A stretch of DNA of 64,000 bases. Origin: Streptacidiphilus jeojiense. GTDB lineage: Bacteria > Actinomycetota > Actinomycetes > Streptomycetales > Streptomycetaceae. Shown here in pieces: positions 19,019 to 27,080 of the stretch. Numbering within the stretch: the stretch's first letter is position 1; each line of letters begins with the position of its first letter. The position numbers were made by a program, and so were the translations under genes. The stretch is from the NCBI RefSeq assembly GCF_000719095.1, contig NZ_JOEH01000035.1:9069-73068 (forward strand), in the 5' to 3' direction. The notes beneath the pieces are model-generated. The model had not been told where the DNA came from, searched no databases, and saw only the letters and a program-made list of their open reading frames with translations.

Positions 19019-20541
19019 CCACAGCGATCGACGGGACCGACTGGCCGGAGCTGGTCACCACCGCCCTGCTCGGCACCGACCGCCGTCCGCTGCCCGGCGC
19101 GGCCGACACCGACCCGGCCACCGACCCCGCCACCGCCCTGCTGGACCGGGCCGCGCTGCACACCGTCGGCCGGCGGGCCGGCCTGCTCCCCGGACGGGCG
19201 GCACCAGCGACGCCGCCCGCCCCGGAGGACCCCAGGCCGGCCCTGCCGGAGAGCGCGTCGCAGCGCCTGGCCATGCTGCTGCCCGCCCCCGGGAGCAGCA
19301 GCGGGGCCGGCAGCCTCGCCAATGTCAACGAGCTGCTGCCGCAGTACCTGGCGGCCGCCAACACCCACGGCTACCGCGCCCCCGCACCGCTGGTGCCGCC
19401 GCTGCTGGACGCCGCCCGCGCCCGCAGCGAGCTGCGCGGCGACGCGGTGGAGCTGGCCGGCCCGCTGGGGCGTTGGCTCGCCGAACGCAACCCGGACTGG
19501 CGCTATGTGCTGCGCACCCCGGTCCGCGGTGACGGCGGGGGCCAGGACGAGGAGCAACGGCTGTGGCAGGAGGGGCTGTTCGCCGAGCGGGTGACCTACC
19601 TCACCCGGTACCGCCGCCGCGATCCGGCCGGGGCCAGGGAACTGCTGGTCGGCAGCTGGTCCACCGAACGGGCCGAGGACCGGCTGCTGTTCCTGGACGC
19701 CCTCCAGGAGAACCTCTCCGCCGCCGACGAGCCCTTCCTGGAGTCCGCGCTCAGCGACCGCTCCAAGAACGTCCGGCTGACCGCCGCCGAACTGCTCTCC
19801 ACGCTCCCCGGCTCCGCCCTGGCCGGCCGGATGGCCGAACGCGCCCGCGCCGCGGTCGCGCTCACCACGGCCGGTGGGGGTGCGCGGCTCACCGTGCACC
19901 CGCCGACCGCCTGCGACGCCGCCATGCAGCGGGACGGCATACCCGCGACCTCTCCCACCGGACGCTCCGCACGGGCGTTCTGGCTGGGCGAGATCGTGGC
20001 CGCGACCCCGCTCGGCACCTGGTGCGAGGGGTTCGGCACCCCGGCCGAGGTACTCGCCCTGCCGGTCTCCGAGGAGTGGGCCCAGGACCTGCACGACGCC
20101 TGGGCCCGCGCGGCGGTCCGCCAGAACGACACCGCCTGGGCCCGCGCCCTGCTGGCCGGGATCGGCCCCGGGGCCGGCACGGCGGCCAAGCTCCTGGCGG
20201 TACTGCCGCCGGACGAGCGGGCGCGCTGGACGGCGGACTTCCTGAGCGGGTCGCAGGGGCTGGGCGACGTCTTCCAGCTCCTGGTCGCCTGCCCGGCCCC
20301 CTGGCCGCCGACGCTGGCCGAGGCGGTGCTGCGGGCGCTGACCCGGGTGGCCGCGGGTGGGGGCTACCCGTGGAGCCACAGCGGGGTGCTCGGCGTGGCC
20401 GAGCGGGCGCTGCCCCCGGAGACGGCGGACCGCCTGGACGCGCTGGCCGCCGACGCGGACTCGGCCTGGGCCGAGATGTTCACCCGCCTCGCCGCAACCC
20501 TCCGCCTACGCGCCACCATGCTCTCCGAGCTCAACCCGTGA
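19015..20541 (+). CDS. DUF5691 family protein
   Basis: A 508-residue protein starting at the ATG at 19015, translationally coupled to the SWIM gene. The N-terminus WPELVTTALLGTDRRPLP is the family hallmark. The remainder is Leu/Ala/Arg-rich and looks like an alpha-helical repeat scaffold (for example EDRLLFLDALQENLSAADEPFLESALSDRSKNVRLTAAELL split over HEAT-like turns). No catalytic motif is apparent. DUF5691 genes regularly accompany SWIM, MoxR, DUF5682 and VWA genes, so it is likely a structural or adaptor subunit of the same system. The gene ends 5 bases before a repeat hairpin. Confidence 0.85.
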   Translation: MTTAIDGTDWPELVTTALLGTDRRPLPGAADTDPATDPATALLDRAALHTVGRRAGLLPGRAAPATPPAPEDPRPALPESASQRLAMLLPAPGSSSGAGSLANVNELLPQYLAAANTHGYRAPAPLVPPLLDAARARSELRGDAVELAGPLGRWLAERNPDWRYVLRTPVRGDGGGQDEEQRLWQEGLFAERVTYLTRYRRRDPAGARELLVGSWSTERAEDRLLFLDALQENLSAADEPFLESALSDRSKNVRLTAAELLSTLPGSALAGRMAERARAAVALTTAGGGARLTVHPPTACDAAMQRDGIPATSPTGRSARAFWLGEIVAATPLGTWCEGFGTPAEVLALPVSEEWAQDLHDAWARAAVRQNDTAWARALLAGIGPGAGTAAKLLAVLPPDERARWTADFLSGSQGLGDVFQLLVACPAPWPPTLAEAVLRALTRVAAGGGYPWSHSGVLGVAERALPPETADRLDALAADADSAWAEMFTRLAATLRLRATMLSELNP

Positions 20542-20546
20542 CCACC

Positions 20547-20620
20547 CAGGGGCGCGGGGAACTGCGCGACCAGCCCACTACGGAGGTGCATGGTTGGCAG
20601 CGCAGTTCCCCGCGCCCCTG
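20547..20620. repeat. Dispersed GC repeat, copies 2 and 3, as an inverted pair
   Basis: Two copies of the repeat face each other: 20547-20567 and 20600-20620 form a perfect 21-bp inverted repeat with a 32-base loop. It sits between the convergent ends of DUF5691 (20541) and icmB (20635) and probably acts as their terminator. Confidence 0.88.
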
Positions 20621-20634
20621 AGGTCCGTGCATGG

Positions 20635-21048
20635 CTACGCGGTTGCCGTGGAGCGGAGGTTGGTGGTTACCCAGGACACGATCTCGGTGGTGGTCGCGCC
20701 CGGAGTGAAGATGCCCTTGATGCCGAGTTCGGCGAGGAGGGGGATGTCGTCGTCCGGGATGATGCCGCCGACGAAGACGGTGATGTCCTCCGCCTCCCGC
20801 TCCTTCAGCAGCGCGACCACGCGTCCGCAGAGGGTCATGTGCGCGCCGGAGAGGATCGACAGGCCGATGCCGTCGGCGTCCTCCTGGATCGCGGTGTCGA
20901 CGATCTGTTCGGGCGTCTGGTGCAGGCCGGTGTAGACGACCTCCATGCCCGCGTCGCGCAGCGCGCGGGCGATCACCTTGGCGCCCCGGTCGTGGCCGTC
21001 CAGGCCCGGCTTGGCCACCACCACGCGGAGAGGTCCGGACACGCCCAT
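20635..21048 (-). CDS. icmB: B12-binding small subunit, isobutyryl-CoA mutase type
   Basis: A 137-residue cobalamin-binding protein. The base-off/His-on motif DGHDRG is at 17-22 (His19 is the cobalt ligand), followed by the conserved GLSILSGAH and [11 protein letters not shown] loops. It matches the small subunit of isobutyryl-CoA mutase (S. coelicolor SCO4800, IcmB), which with the large IcmA subunit interconverts isobutyryl-CoA and n-butyryl-CoA. No large subunit is in the window; in Streptomyces icmA lies elsewhere. A 10-bp palindrome lies 56-65 bases upstream of the start. Confidence 0.9.
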   Translation of the reverse strand: MGVSGPLRVVVAKPGLDGHDRGAKVIARALRDAGMEVVYTGLHQTPEQIVDTAIQEDADGIGLSILSGAHMTLCGRVVALLKEREAEDITVFVGGIIPDDDIPLLAELGIKGIFTPGATTTEIVSWVTTNLRSTATA

Positions 21049-21103
21049 CGTTGCCTCCTTGATTTCGCCGCCGCGATTTCGCCGCCGCTCGCCCTCGCAT
21101 GTT

Positions 21104-21113
21104 AACGATCGTT
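21104..21113. promoter_or_regulatory. Palindrome AACGATCGTT upstream of icmB
   Basis: A perfect 10-bp palindrome in a locally AT-richer stretch, 56-65 bases upstream of the icmB start. It resembles TetR-family half-sites in form, but no regulator gene is adjacent. Function is a guess. Confidence 0.3.
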
Positions 21114-21294
21114 CCCATCCGATGGGCGAACGCTACTCCCCGCGCCGGTCGCCTGCCGTTTCGCGGGCATGGGCGAGGGGAGAATCCCTTCAGAACAGAC
21201 GTTCACTGCGTATTGGGCCCGGAGCCGACCTGCCGACACCCCAGCGTGTCATCCGCGTCACCCTCCGAAGGACCTCGACGGGGAGGTGCAGGCC

Positions 21295-22086
21295 ATGGGC
21301 ATCCCGTTCTGCCGTGCCGTCACCCTGGCAAGAGCCGCAGGCCAGGAGGGGTCCGCGCTCGTCGGCCACCTGCTGCTGTACCCCAGCGGGATACCCCCGG
21401 AGCGCTGGCCGCTGCCCGCCCCCGCGTGTGCGCACAGCGCGGACGCCGCACCGCACACCCCGGTCCTGCTGCTGCACGGGTTGTTCGACAACCGCGCCGT
21501 GTTCAGCCGGATGCGCCGCTCGCTGGCCTCCCACGGCTGGGAGCATGTGCACGCGCTCAACTACAACCCGATCACCGTCGACCTGCGCGAGGCCGCCGAT
21601 CTCCTCGGCAGGCACGTGCGGCACACCCGCGAGGTCTACGGCGGCGAGCGGGTGGCCGTGGTCGGCCACAGCCTGGGCGGCCTGATCGCGCGCTACTACG
21701 TGCAGCGGCTCGGCGGCGACGAGCACGTCCACACCGTGGTGACGCTGGCCACGCCGCACGAGGGCACCCTGAGCGCCCATCTGCTGCACCCGCTGCCGAT
21801 ATCCCGTCAGTTGCTGCCCGGCAGCGGCGTGTTCCAGGAGCTGGGCGCCCCCGCGCCCGGCTGCACCACCCGGTTCGTGGCGTTCCGCGGCGAACACGAC
21901 CCGTTGATCCTCCCGCAGCGCAGCGCCGCACTCCGCCACCCGGACCTGTGGGCGGAGAACGTCCTGGTCCTGGGCTCCGGACATGTCACTCTGCCGGTCC
22001 ACCGCACCGTGATCACACAGGTGCGGGAGGTGCTGACGGGACCACAGCTGGGGGTCCTGGACGGACCGATACGACTCACCGCCTGA
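21295..22086 (+). CDS. Alpha/beta hydrolase, lipase-like
   Basis: A 263-residue alpha/beta hydrolase. The oxyanion motif LLLHGLFDN is at about 58-66. The nucleophile elbow GHSLGG carries Ser126, the acid is probably Asp202 (RGEHDPLI) and the base His230 (GSGHVTLP). TLATPHEGT is typical of triacylglycerol-lipase-like proteins. There is no clear signal peptide. The ATG at 21295 has a good GGGAGG site; the open frame back to 21169 lacks one. Substrate unknown; it precedes the M23 peptidase gene by 151 bases. Confidence 0.87.
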   Translation: MGIPFCRAVTLARAAGQEGSALVGHLLLYPSGIPPERWPLPAPACAHSADAAPHTPVLLLHGLFDNRAVFSRMRRSLASHGWEHVHALNYNPITVDLREAADLLGRHVRHTREVYGGERVAVVGHSLGGLIARYYVQRLGGDEHVHTVVTLATPHEGTLSAHLLHPLPISRQLLPGSGVFQELGAPAPGCTTRFVAFRGEHDPLILPQRSAALRHPDLWAENVLVLGSGHVTLPVHRTVITQVREVLTGPQLGVLDGPIRLTA

Positions 22087-22237
22087 CAATTCCCCCCATA
22101 AGTGGATACCTTTCCCGGGAGATTGTGGCCGTCCCGTTACGAGGGATACAGTCACGCTCAATTTCCTTCGGTTCGAGGATTGGGACTGCTGTGGTGGACG
22201 ACGACGCTCCGCATCGTGCGCCGAGCGGGGGGCGTGC

Positions 22238-23407
22238 ATGACCGCCGACACCGGCTGGTACGACCACACGCAGCAACAGGAGTACTACTACCCGCAGTCG
22301 CCGCAACCGCAGTACTACTACGAACAGCAGCCACCGCAGCAGTACTACTGGACCCCCGAACCCGAGCCCTACCCCCAGCAGTACGCCCAGCAGCAGTACC
22401 AGCCGCCCTACGAGCAGCAGCAGTACGCACAGCCGTACGAGGTCGGCTACGAGTACCCCGCGTACCAGGCGACCAGCACCATGACGGCCGTCCTCGACGA
22501 GCTGACCCCCCAGGACCTGGCCTACCTCCAGTACCAGGACTCCGCGGTCGCCGAGGAGCCCTCCCCGTACCAGGAGGAGCCGGAGGACCTGCTGGAGGAC
22601 CCGCAGCCGCTGGACGACCTGGATGACCTGGACGACAACCCCGAGCTGCCGGAGCGGCCCCTCGCCGCCCTGCCGGAGGCACGTCCCGGTGGCCGTGCGG
22701 CGGCCCGCGCGGCGCAGAAGCGCACCAGCCGGCGCCGCTCCGCCGTCCTGACCATCGCCGTCCCCTCGGTGGCCGTTCTCGGCATCGCCGGGGCCGCGGC
22801 GGCCACCCTCGCACCGGGCAGCAGCGCCTCCGGCCACTCCAACGCCACTGCCAGCGACGCCAACTCGACGCTCACCGCGGCCGACCAGAAGGCGCAGGCG
22901 CTCGCCGCGCAGGAGGCCAAGGCCTCGGCCGAGCAGGCCAGCCGGGACCATGCCAGGCAGGCCCTGGCGCTGCGTACCGCGGCGGCCAAGAAGAAGGCCG
23001 CCGAGACCCCCAAGGTCGTGCTGCCGATCACCCAGCACGTCGGCCTCAGCGCGCTGTTCGGCCAGGCCGGCACGCACTGGATGTCCCTGCACACCGGAAT
23101 CGACTTCCCGGTGAGCACCGGCACCAGCGTGCACGCGGTGACCGACGGCACGGTCAGCACCAAGTGGAACGCCTACTACGGCAACATGCTGATACTGACC
23201 GCCCCCGACGGCACCCAGACCTGGTACTGCCACCTCAGCGCCTACAAGGTGCGCAGCGGTTCGGTCAAGGCCGGCGACGTGATCGCCTACTCGGGCGACA
23301 CCGGCAACTCCACCGGACCACACCTGCACTTCGAGGTGCACCCGGACGGCGGCGCGGCGATAGACCCGCTGCCCTGGCTGCTCGCCCACGGCCTCGACCC
23401 GCGCTGA
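22238..23407 (+). CDS. M23 family metallopeptidase (LytM-type), membrane-anchored
   Basis: A 389-residue cell-wall peptidase. Residues 1-75 are extremely Gln/Tyr/Pro-rich (QQYYY repeats), followed by an acidic stretch (about 100-130). A basic patch and one transmembrane helix come next (SAVLTIAVPSVAVLGIAGAAAA), making it a type II membrane protein with a long cytoplasmic head. A coiled Ala/Gln/Lys-rich linker leads to the M23 domain, with zinc ligands His285 and Asp289 (HTGIDF), His332 (YCHL) and His362/His364 (HLHFE). All catalytic residues are present. It should cut peptidoglycan cross-links outside the membrane. Confidence 0.92.
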   Translation: MTADTGWYDHTQQQEYYYPQSPQPQYYYEQQPPQQYYWTPEPEPYPQQYAQQQYQPPYEQQQYAQPYEVGYEYPAYQATSTMTAVLDELTPQDLAYLQYQDSAVAEEPSPYQEEPEDLLEDPQPLDDLDDLDDNPELPERPLAALPEARPGGRAAARAAQKRTSRRRSAVLTIAVPSVAVLGIAGAAAATLAPGSSASGHSNATASDANSTLTAADQKAQALAAQEAKASAEQASRDHARQALALRTAAAKKKAAETPKVVLPITQHVGLSALFGQAGTHWMSLHTGIDFPVSTGTSVHAVTDGTVSTKWNAYYGNMLILTAPDGTQTWYCHLSAYKVRSGSVKAGDVIAYSGDTGNSTGPHLHFEVHPDGGAAIDPLPWLLAHGLDPR

Positions 23408-23429
23408 CGAGCCATCGGCTCACGCCGCG

Positions 23430-24224
23430 TCAGCGACGGATCGGCAGGAAGCCGAGCCGGGCCGACGCCTCCGCGGCCGCCGCCTTCACAGCTGCCGCGA
23501 CCTCCGGGATCCGTTCCTCGGTCAACCGGTAGGACGGGCCCGAGGCGCTGATCGCAGCGATCAGCTGCCCGTCCTGGGCCAGCACCGGCGCGGCGACGGC
23601 GTTCAGTCCGGTCTCCAACTCCTCCACACAGTAGGCAAATCCGGCCTCCAGCGCGGTGCGCAGCTGGGTGCGGAGCAACCGCGGGTCGGTGACCGTGCCC
23701 GGGGTGAAGCGGTCGAGCCCCGGGGCGAGCCGCTCCTGGAGCGCGGCCTCCGGCAGATGGGCCAGCATCACCTTGCCGCTGGAGGTGGCGTGCAGCGGCG
23801 TCCGCTGTCCTACCCAGTTGTGGGTGGTGACCGCCGAGGGGCCGAGCACCTGGTCGATGTTGACGGCCGCGTCGCCGTCCAGGATGGCCAGGTTGATGGT
23901 CTCCGAGACCTGCGCGGCCAGCCGTTCGCAGGCCGGGCGGCTCTGCTGGGACAGGTCGAACCGCACCGTCGCCGCACCGGCCAGCCGGACCAGCCCGAGG
24001 CCGAGCCGGTACTTGCCCCGGTCCCCCGGCTGTTCCAGCAGCCCGCGCTGCTCCAGGGCCGCGGCCAGCCGGAAGGCGGTGGACTTGTGCACACCCAGCT
24101 CGGCCGCCATCTCGGTCACCCCGGCCTCACCGCGGCGGGCGACGAGTTCCAGGATGCTGACCGCCCGGTCGACCGACTGCACCGGGGAGGCAGTCGGTGC
24201 AGTGACAGCCGTGTTGTTGCTCAT
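23430..24224 (-). CDS. IclR family regulator of the choline/betaine operon
   Basis: A 264-residue transcription factor. The N-terminal winged helix (about 20-80: [20 protein letters not shown], then [18 protein letters not shown]) and the IclR effector domain (about 95-260: [41 protein letters not shown]) are both complete. The start overlaps the GMC gene stop by 4 bases (ATGA), so it is the last gene of the operon it presumably controls. A 17-bp palindrome lies across its own start codon, and two more sit in the operon promoter. The effector is probably choline, betaine or a demethylation product, by context only. Confidence 0.93.
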   Translation of the reverse strand: MSNNTAVTAPTASPVQSVDRAVSILELVARRGEAGVTEMAAELGVHKSTAFRLAAALEQRGLLEQPGDRGKYRLGLGLVRLAGAATVRFDLSQQSRPACERLAAQVSETINLAILDGDAAVNIDQVLGPSAVTTHNWVGQRTPLHATSSGKVMLAHLPEAALQERLAPGLDRFTPGTVTDPRLLRTQLRTALEAGFAYCVEELETGLNAVAAPVLAQDGQLIAAISASGPSYRLTEERIPEVAAAVKAAAAEASARLGFLPIRR

Positions 24225-24232
24225 GGCGCAAC
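24216..24232. promoter_or_regulatory. Candidate IclR operator A (over the iclR start codon)
   Basis: GTTGCTCATGGCGCAAC, an imperfect 17-bp palindrome with GTTGC/GCAAC arms. It differs at 2 of 17 positions from the site at 29736 and at 4 of 17 from that at 29563. Overlapping the start codon, it could give local autoregulation. Confidence 0.55.
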
Positions 24233-25903
24233 GGTATGCCCTTCCGCGGCCTCCCGGTGCCGGTAGAAGGGGATCCGCTGCGGCTCCAGCGGGGTGTTGC
24301 CCAGCAGCAGGTCCGCGGACTTCTCGGCGAGCATCATCACCGGGGCGTAGATGTTGCCGTTGGTGACGTAGCGCATCGCCGAGGCGTCCACCACGTGCAG
24401 CCCCTCCAGGCCGTGCACGGCCATGGAGTCCGGGTGCACCACCGACATCTCGTCGGTCCCCATCCGGCAGGTGCAGGAGGGGTGCAGGGCCGTCTCGCCG
24501 TCGCGGGCCACCCAGTCCAGGATCTGCTCGTCGGTCTCCACCGCCGGGCCGGGGGATATCTCGCCGCCGCTGAACGGGGCGAAGGCGTCCTGGCCCAGGA
24601 TGCTGCGGGTGACCCGGATCGCCTCCACCCACTCGCGCCGGTCCTGTTCGGTGGAGAGGTAGTTGAAGCGCAGCGCCGGGTGCACCCGGGGGTCCGTGGA
24701 GACGATCCGGACCGAGCCCCGGGCGTCCGAGTACATCGGGCCGATGTGCACCTGGTAGCCGTGGCCGCCGGCCGGGGCCGAGCCGTCGTAGCGCACCGCG
24801 ATCGGCAGGAAGTGGAACATCAGGTTGGGGTAGTCGACCCGGTCGTTGCCCCGGACGAAGCCGCCGCCCTCGAAGTGGTTGGTGGCGCCCGGTCCCTTGC
24901 GCAGGAACAGCCATTCGGCACCGATGAACGGCCGTCGCCACAGCTTCAGGGCGGGCTGCACCGACACCGGCTGGGTGCAGGCGTGCTGGACGTAGACCTC
25001 CAGGTGGTCCTGGAGGTTCTCGCCGACGCCCGGCAGGTGGTGCACCGGGTCGATGCCCAGCTTCGCCAGCTCGTCCGTGTTGCCGACGCCCGACAGCTGC
25101 AGCAGTTGCGGCGAGTTGATCGCACCGCCGCAGAGCACCACCCGCCCGGCGCGCACCTGTCGGGCCGCACCGCCGCGGCCCTGCCGGTACTCGACGCCGG
25201 TGGCCCGCTTCCCCTCGAACAGCACCCTGGTGACCAGGGCACGCGTCCTGACCTCCAGGTTGGGCCGGTTCAGCACCGGGTGCAGGTAGGCCCGGGCCGC
25301 GCTGAGCCGGCGGCCCCGGTGCAGATTGCGGTCGAAGGCCGCGAAGCCCTCCTGCCGGTAGCCGTTGACATCGTCGGTGAGCGGGTAGCCGGCCTGCTGG
25401 ACCGCCTCGAAGAAGGCCCCGAACAGCGGGTTGGTCGCCGGTCCGCGCTCCAGCACCAGCGGTCCGTCGTGGCCGCGGAACCCGCCGTCGGTGCCGTCGT
25501 CGGCCAGGCAGTTCTCCATCCGCTGGAAGTACGGCAGGCAGTGGGCGTAGTCCCAGTCCTCCATCCCGGGGTCGGCGGCCCAGCGCTCGTAGTCCAGCGG
25601 GTTGCCGCGCTGGAAGATCATGCCGTTGATGCTGCTGGAGCCGCCGAGCACCTTGCCGCGGGCGTGGTAGATCCGGCGCCCGTTCATGAACGGCTCGGGC
25701 TCGGACTCGTACTTCCAGTCGTAGAAGCGGCTGCCGATGGGGAAGGTCAGCGCGGCCGGCATATGGATGAAGACGTCCCACGGGTAGTCAGGACGGCCCG
25801 CCTCCAGTACCAGCACCCGGTTGGCCGGGTCCGCGCTCAGCCGGGCCGCCAGGGCGCAGCCGGCCGAACCCCCGCCCACGATCACGAAGTCGTAGGAACT
25901 CAT
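24221..25903 (-). CDS. betA: GMC-family choline dehydrogenase-like flavoenzyme
   Basis: A 560-residue GMC oxidoreductase. The FAD Rossmann motif is [15 protein letters not shown] (about 8-22), with LEAG at the end of the second strand. The GMC signature [15 protein letters not shown] is near 80-95, and the second signature [16 protein letters not shown] near 255. The C-terminus has HPSCTCRMG and [16 protein letters not shown], where choline dehydrogenases usually have GNTNAP-type sequences. Choline oxidation to betaine aldehyde and betaine is the best guess given the adjacent Rieske and FAD/GcvT genes; another polyol or alcohol substrate is possible. Both ends overlap their neighbours by 4 bases. 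Confidence 0.85.
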   Translation of the reverse strand: MSSYDFVIVGGGSAGCALAARLSADPANRVLVLEAGRPDYPWDVFIHMPAALTFPIGSRFYDWKYESEPEPFMNGRRIYHARGKVLGGSSSINGMIFQRGNPLDYERWAADPGMEDWDYAHCLPYFQRMENCLADDGTDGGFRGHDGPLVLERGPATNPLFGAFFEAVQQAGYPLTDDVNGYRQEGFAAFDRNLHRGRRLSAARAYLHPVLNRPNLEVRTRALVTRVLFEGKRATGVEYRQGRGGAARQVRAGRVVLCGGAINSPQLLQLSGVGNTDELAKLGIDPVHHLPGVGENLQDHLEVYVQHACTQPVSVQPALKLWRRPFIGAEWLFLRKGPGATNHFEGGGFVRGNDRVDYPNLMFHFLPIAVRYDGSAPAGGHGYQVHIGPMYSDARGSVRIVSTDPRVHPALRFNYLSTEQDRREWVEAIRVTRSILGQDAFAPFSGGEISPGPAVETDEQILDWVARDGETALHPSCTCRMGTDEMSVVHPDSMAVHGLEGLHVVDASAMRYVTNGNIYAPVMMLAEKSADLLLGNTPLEPQRIPFYRHREAAEGHTVAP

Positions 25904-27033
25904 CGCTCTTCCTCCTCGGCGAGTGCGGCGGTGACCCAGGCGTGGAACTCCCCGATGTGGTGCTCGCTGGGCACCAGGACGCCGCCGCGCGCGTAGCCGC
26001 GCGAGGCCATCCCCGGCTGGCAGCGCTCGCAGGCGTCGAAGTCCTGGACGTTGACGCGGTGGAACAGCTCCACCGACAGCGACAGGTCCCGTCCCGACTC
26101 CACCACCTCGGGCAGGAACAGCCAGTCGCACTCCACCACGGTCCGGTCCACGGCCAGCGGGTACATCCGGTGCACGATCACGTGGTCGGGCACCAGGTTG
26201 ACGAAGACCTGCGGCTTCACCGTGATCGCGTAGTAGCGCCGGTCCTGCTCCGGCGAGACGCCGGGTATCCGGTCCGCGCCCGGGCTGCCGTCGACGGTGA
26301 ACCCCTGCGCCGCGCCGGAGAACTCGGCGCCGTGGCCGACATAGGACTGGGCCGCGTAGCCGTTGCTGAACTCCGGCAGCACCTGGGTGAGTTCGGGGTG
26401 GATGGTGGCGCAGTGGTAGCACTCCATGAAGTTCTCGACGATGAGCTTCCAGTTGGCCTTCACGTCGTAGCGGATCCGCCGCCCGACGGCCAGCTCCTCG
26501 ACCTGGTAGTGGCCGATGGCCCCGGCATCGCCGAGCCGCTCGGTCGCCGCGCCGACGACCTGCTCCTCGAAGGAGGGCGGGTCGTCGGCCAGGCACACCC
26601 AGACGTAGCCGAGCCACTCCCGCACCCGGACCGGGAGCAGCCCGTATGCGGTGCGGTCCACGTCAGGCATCCGGACCAGGTTGGGCGCGGCCGTCAGCCT
26701 GCCGTCCAGGCCGTAGGTCCAGGCGTGGTACGGGCACCGGAAGGCCCGCTTGACCTGGCCGGACTCCTCGGTGCAGACCAGTGCGCCGCGGTGCCGGCAG
26801 AGGTTGAGGAAGGCCCGTACCGCGCCGGTCGCGTCCCGGGTCAGCAGTACGCTCTCCCGGCCGACCTGGACCGTGCGGAAGGCGCCGGGGGATCCCAGGT
26901 CCGCGGCGCGGACCGCGCAGAACCACATCCGTTCCAGGATCAGCCGCTGCTCCCGGGCGAACACCCCGGGGTCGGTGTACGCCGCCCCGGGCAGGGTGGG
27001 CAGCAGACTGGCGGGGTGCTCGGTGACGGTCAT
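25900..27033 (-). CDS. Rieske-type oxygenase, glycine-betaine demethylase-like
   Basis: A 377-residue aromatic-ring-hydroxylating-type oxygenase alpha subunit. The Rieske 2Fe-2S ligands are Cys79 and His81 (NLCRHRG) and Cys100 and His103 (CPYHAW). The mononuclear iron site is visible as Glu204, His207 and His212 ([11 protein letters not shown]), with Asp331 (VQDFDACE) as the probable third ligand. Relatives include GbcA and CntA, which demethylate or cleave quaternary amines. Between choline dehydrogenase and a dimethylglycine-type demethylase, betaine to dimethylglycine is the likely reaction. The usual ferredoxin reductase partner is not in this operon. ATG at 27033; stop overlaps the next gene. 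Confidence 0.88.
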   Translation of the reverse strand: MTVTEHPASLLPTLPGAAYTDPGVFAREQRLILERMWFCAVRAADLGSPGAFRTVQVGRESVLLTRDATGAVRAFLNLCRHRGALVCTEESGQVKRAFRCPYHAWTYGLDGRLTAAPNLVRMPDVDRTAYGLLPVRVREWLGYVWVCLADDPPSFEEQVVGAATERLGDAGAIGHYQVEELAVGRRIRYDVKANWKLIVENFMECYHCATIHPELTQVLPEFSNGYAAQSYVGHGAEFSGAAQGFTVDGSPGADRIPGVSPEQDRRYYAITVKPQVFVNLVPDHVIVHRMYPLAVDRTVVECDWLFLPEVVESGRDLSLSVELFHRVNVQDFDACERCQPGMASRGYARGGVLVPSEHHIGEFHAWVTAALAEEEER

Positions 27034-27080
27034 GCCTGCCTTCCGTTCGGTGGGGACGTCCTGCTCGGCGCCGGATGGCC

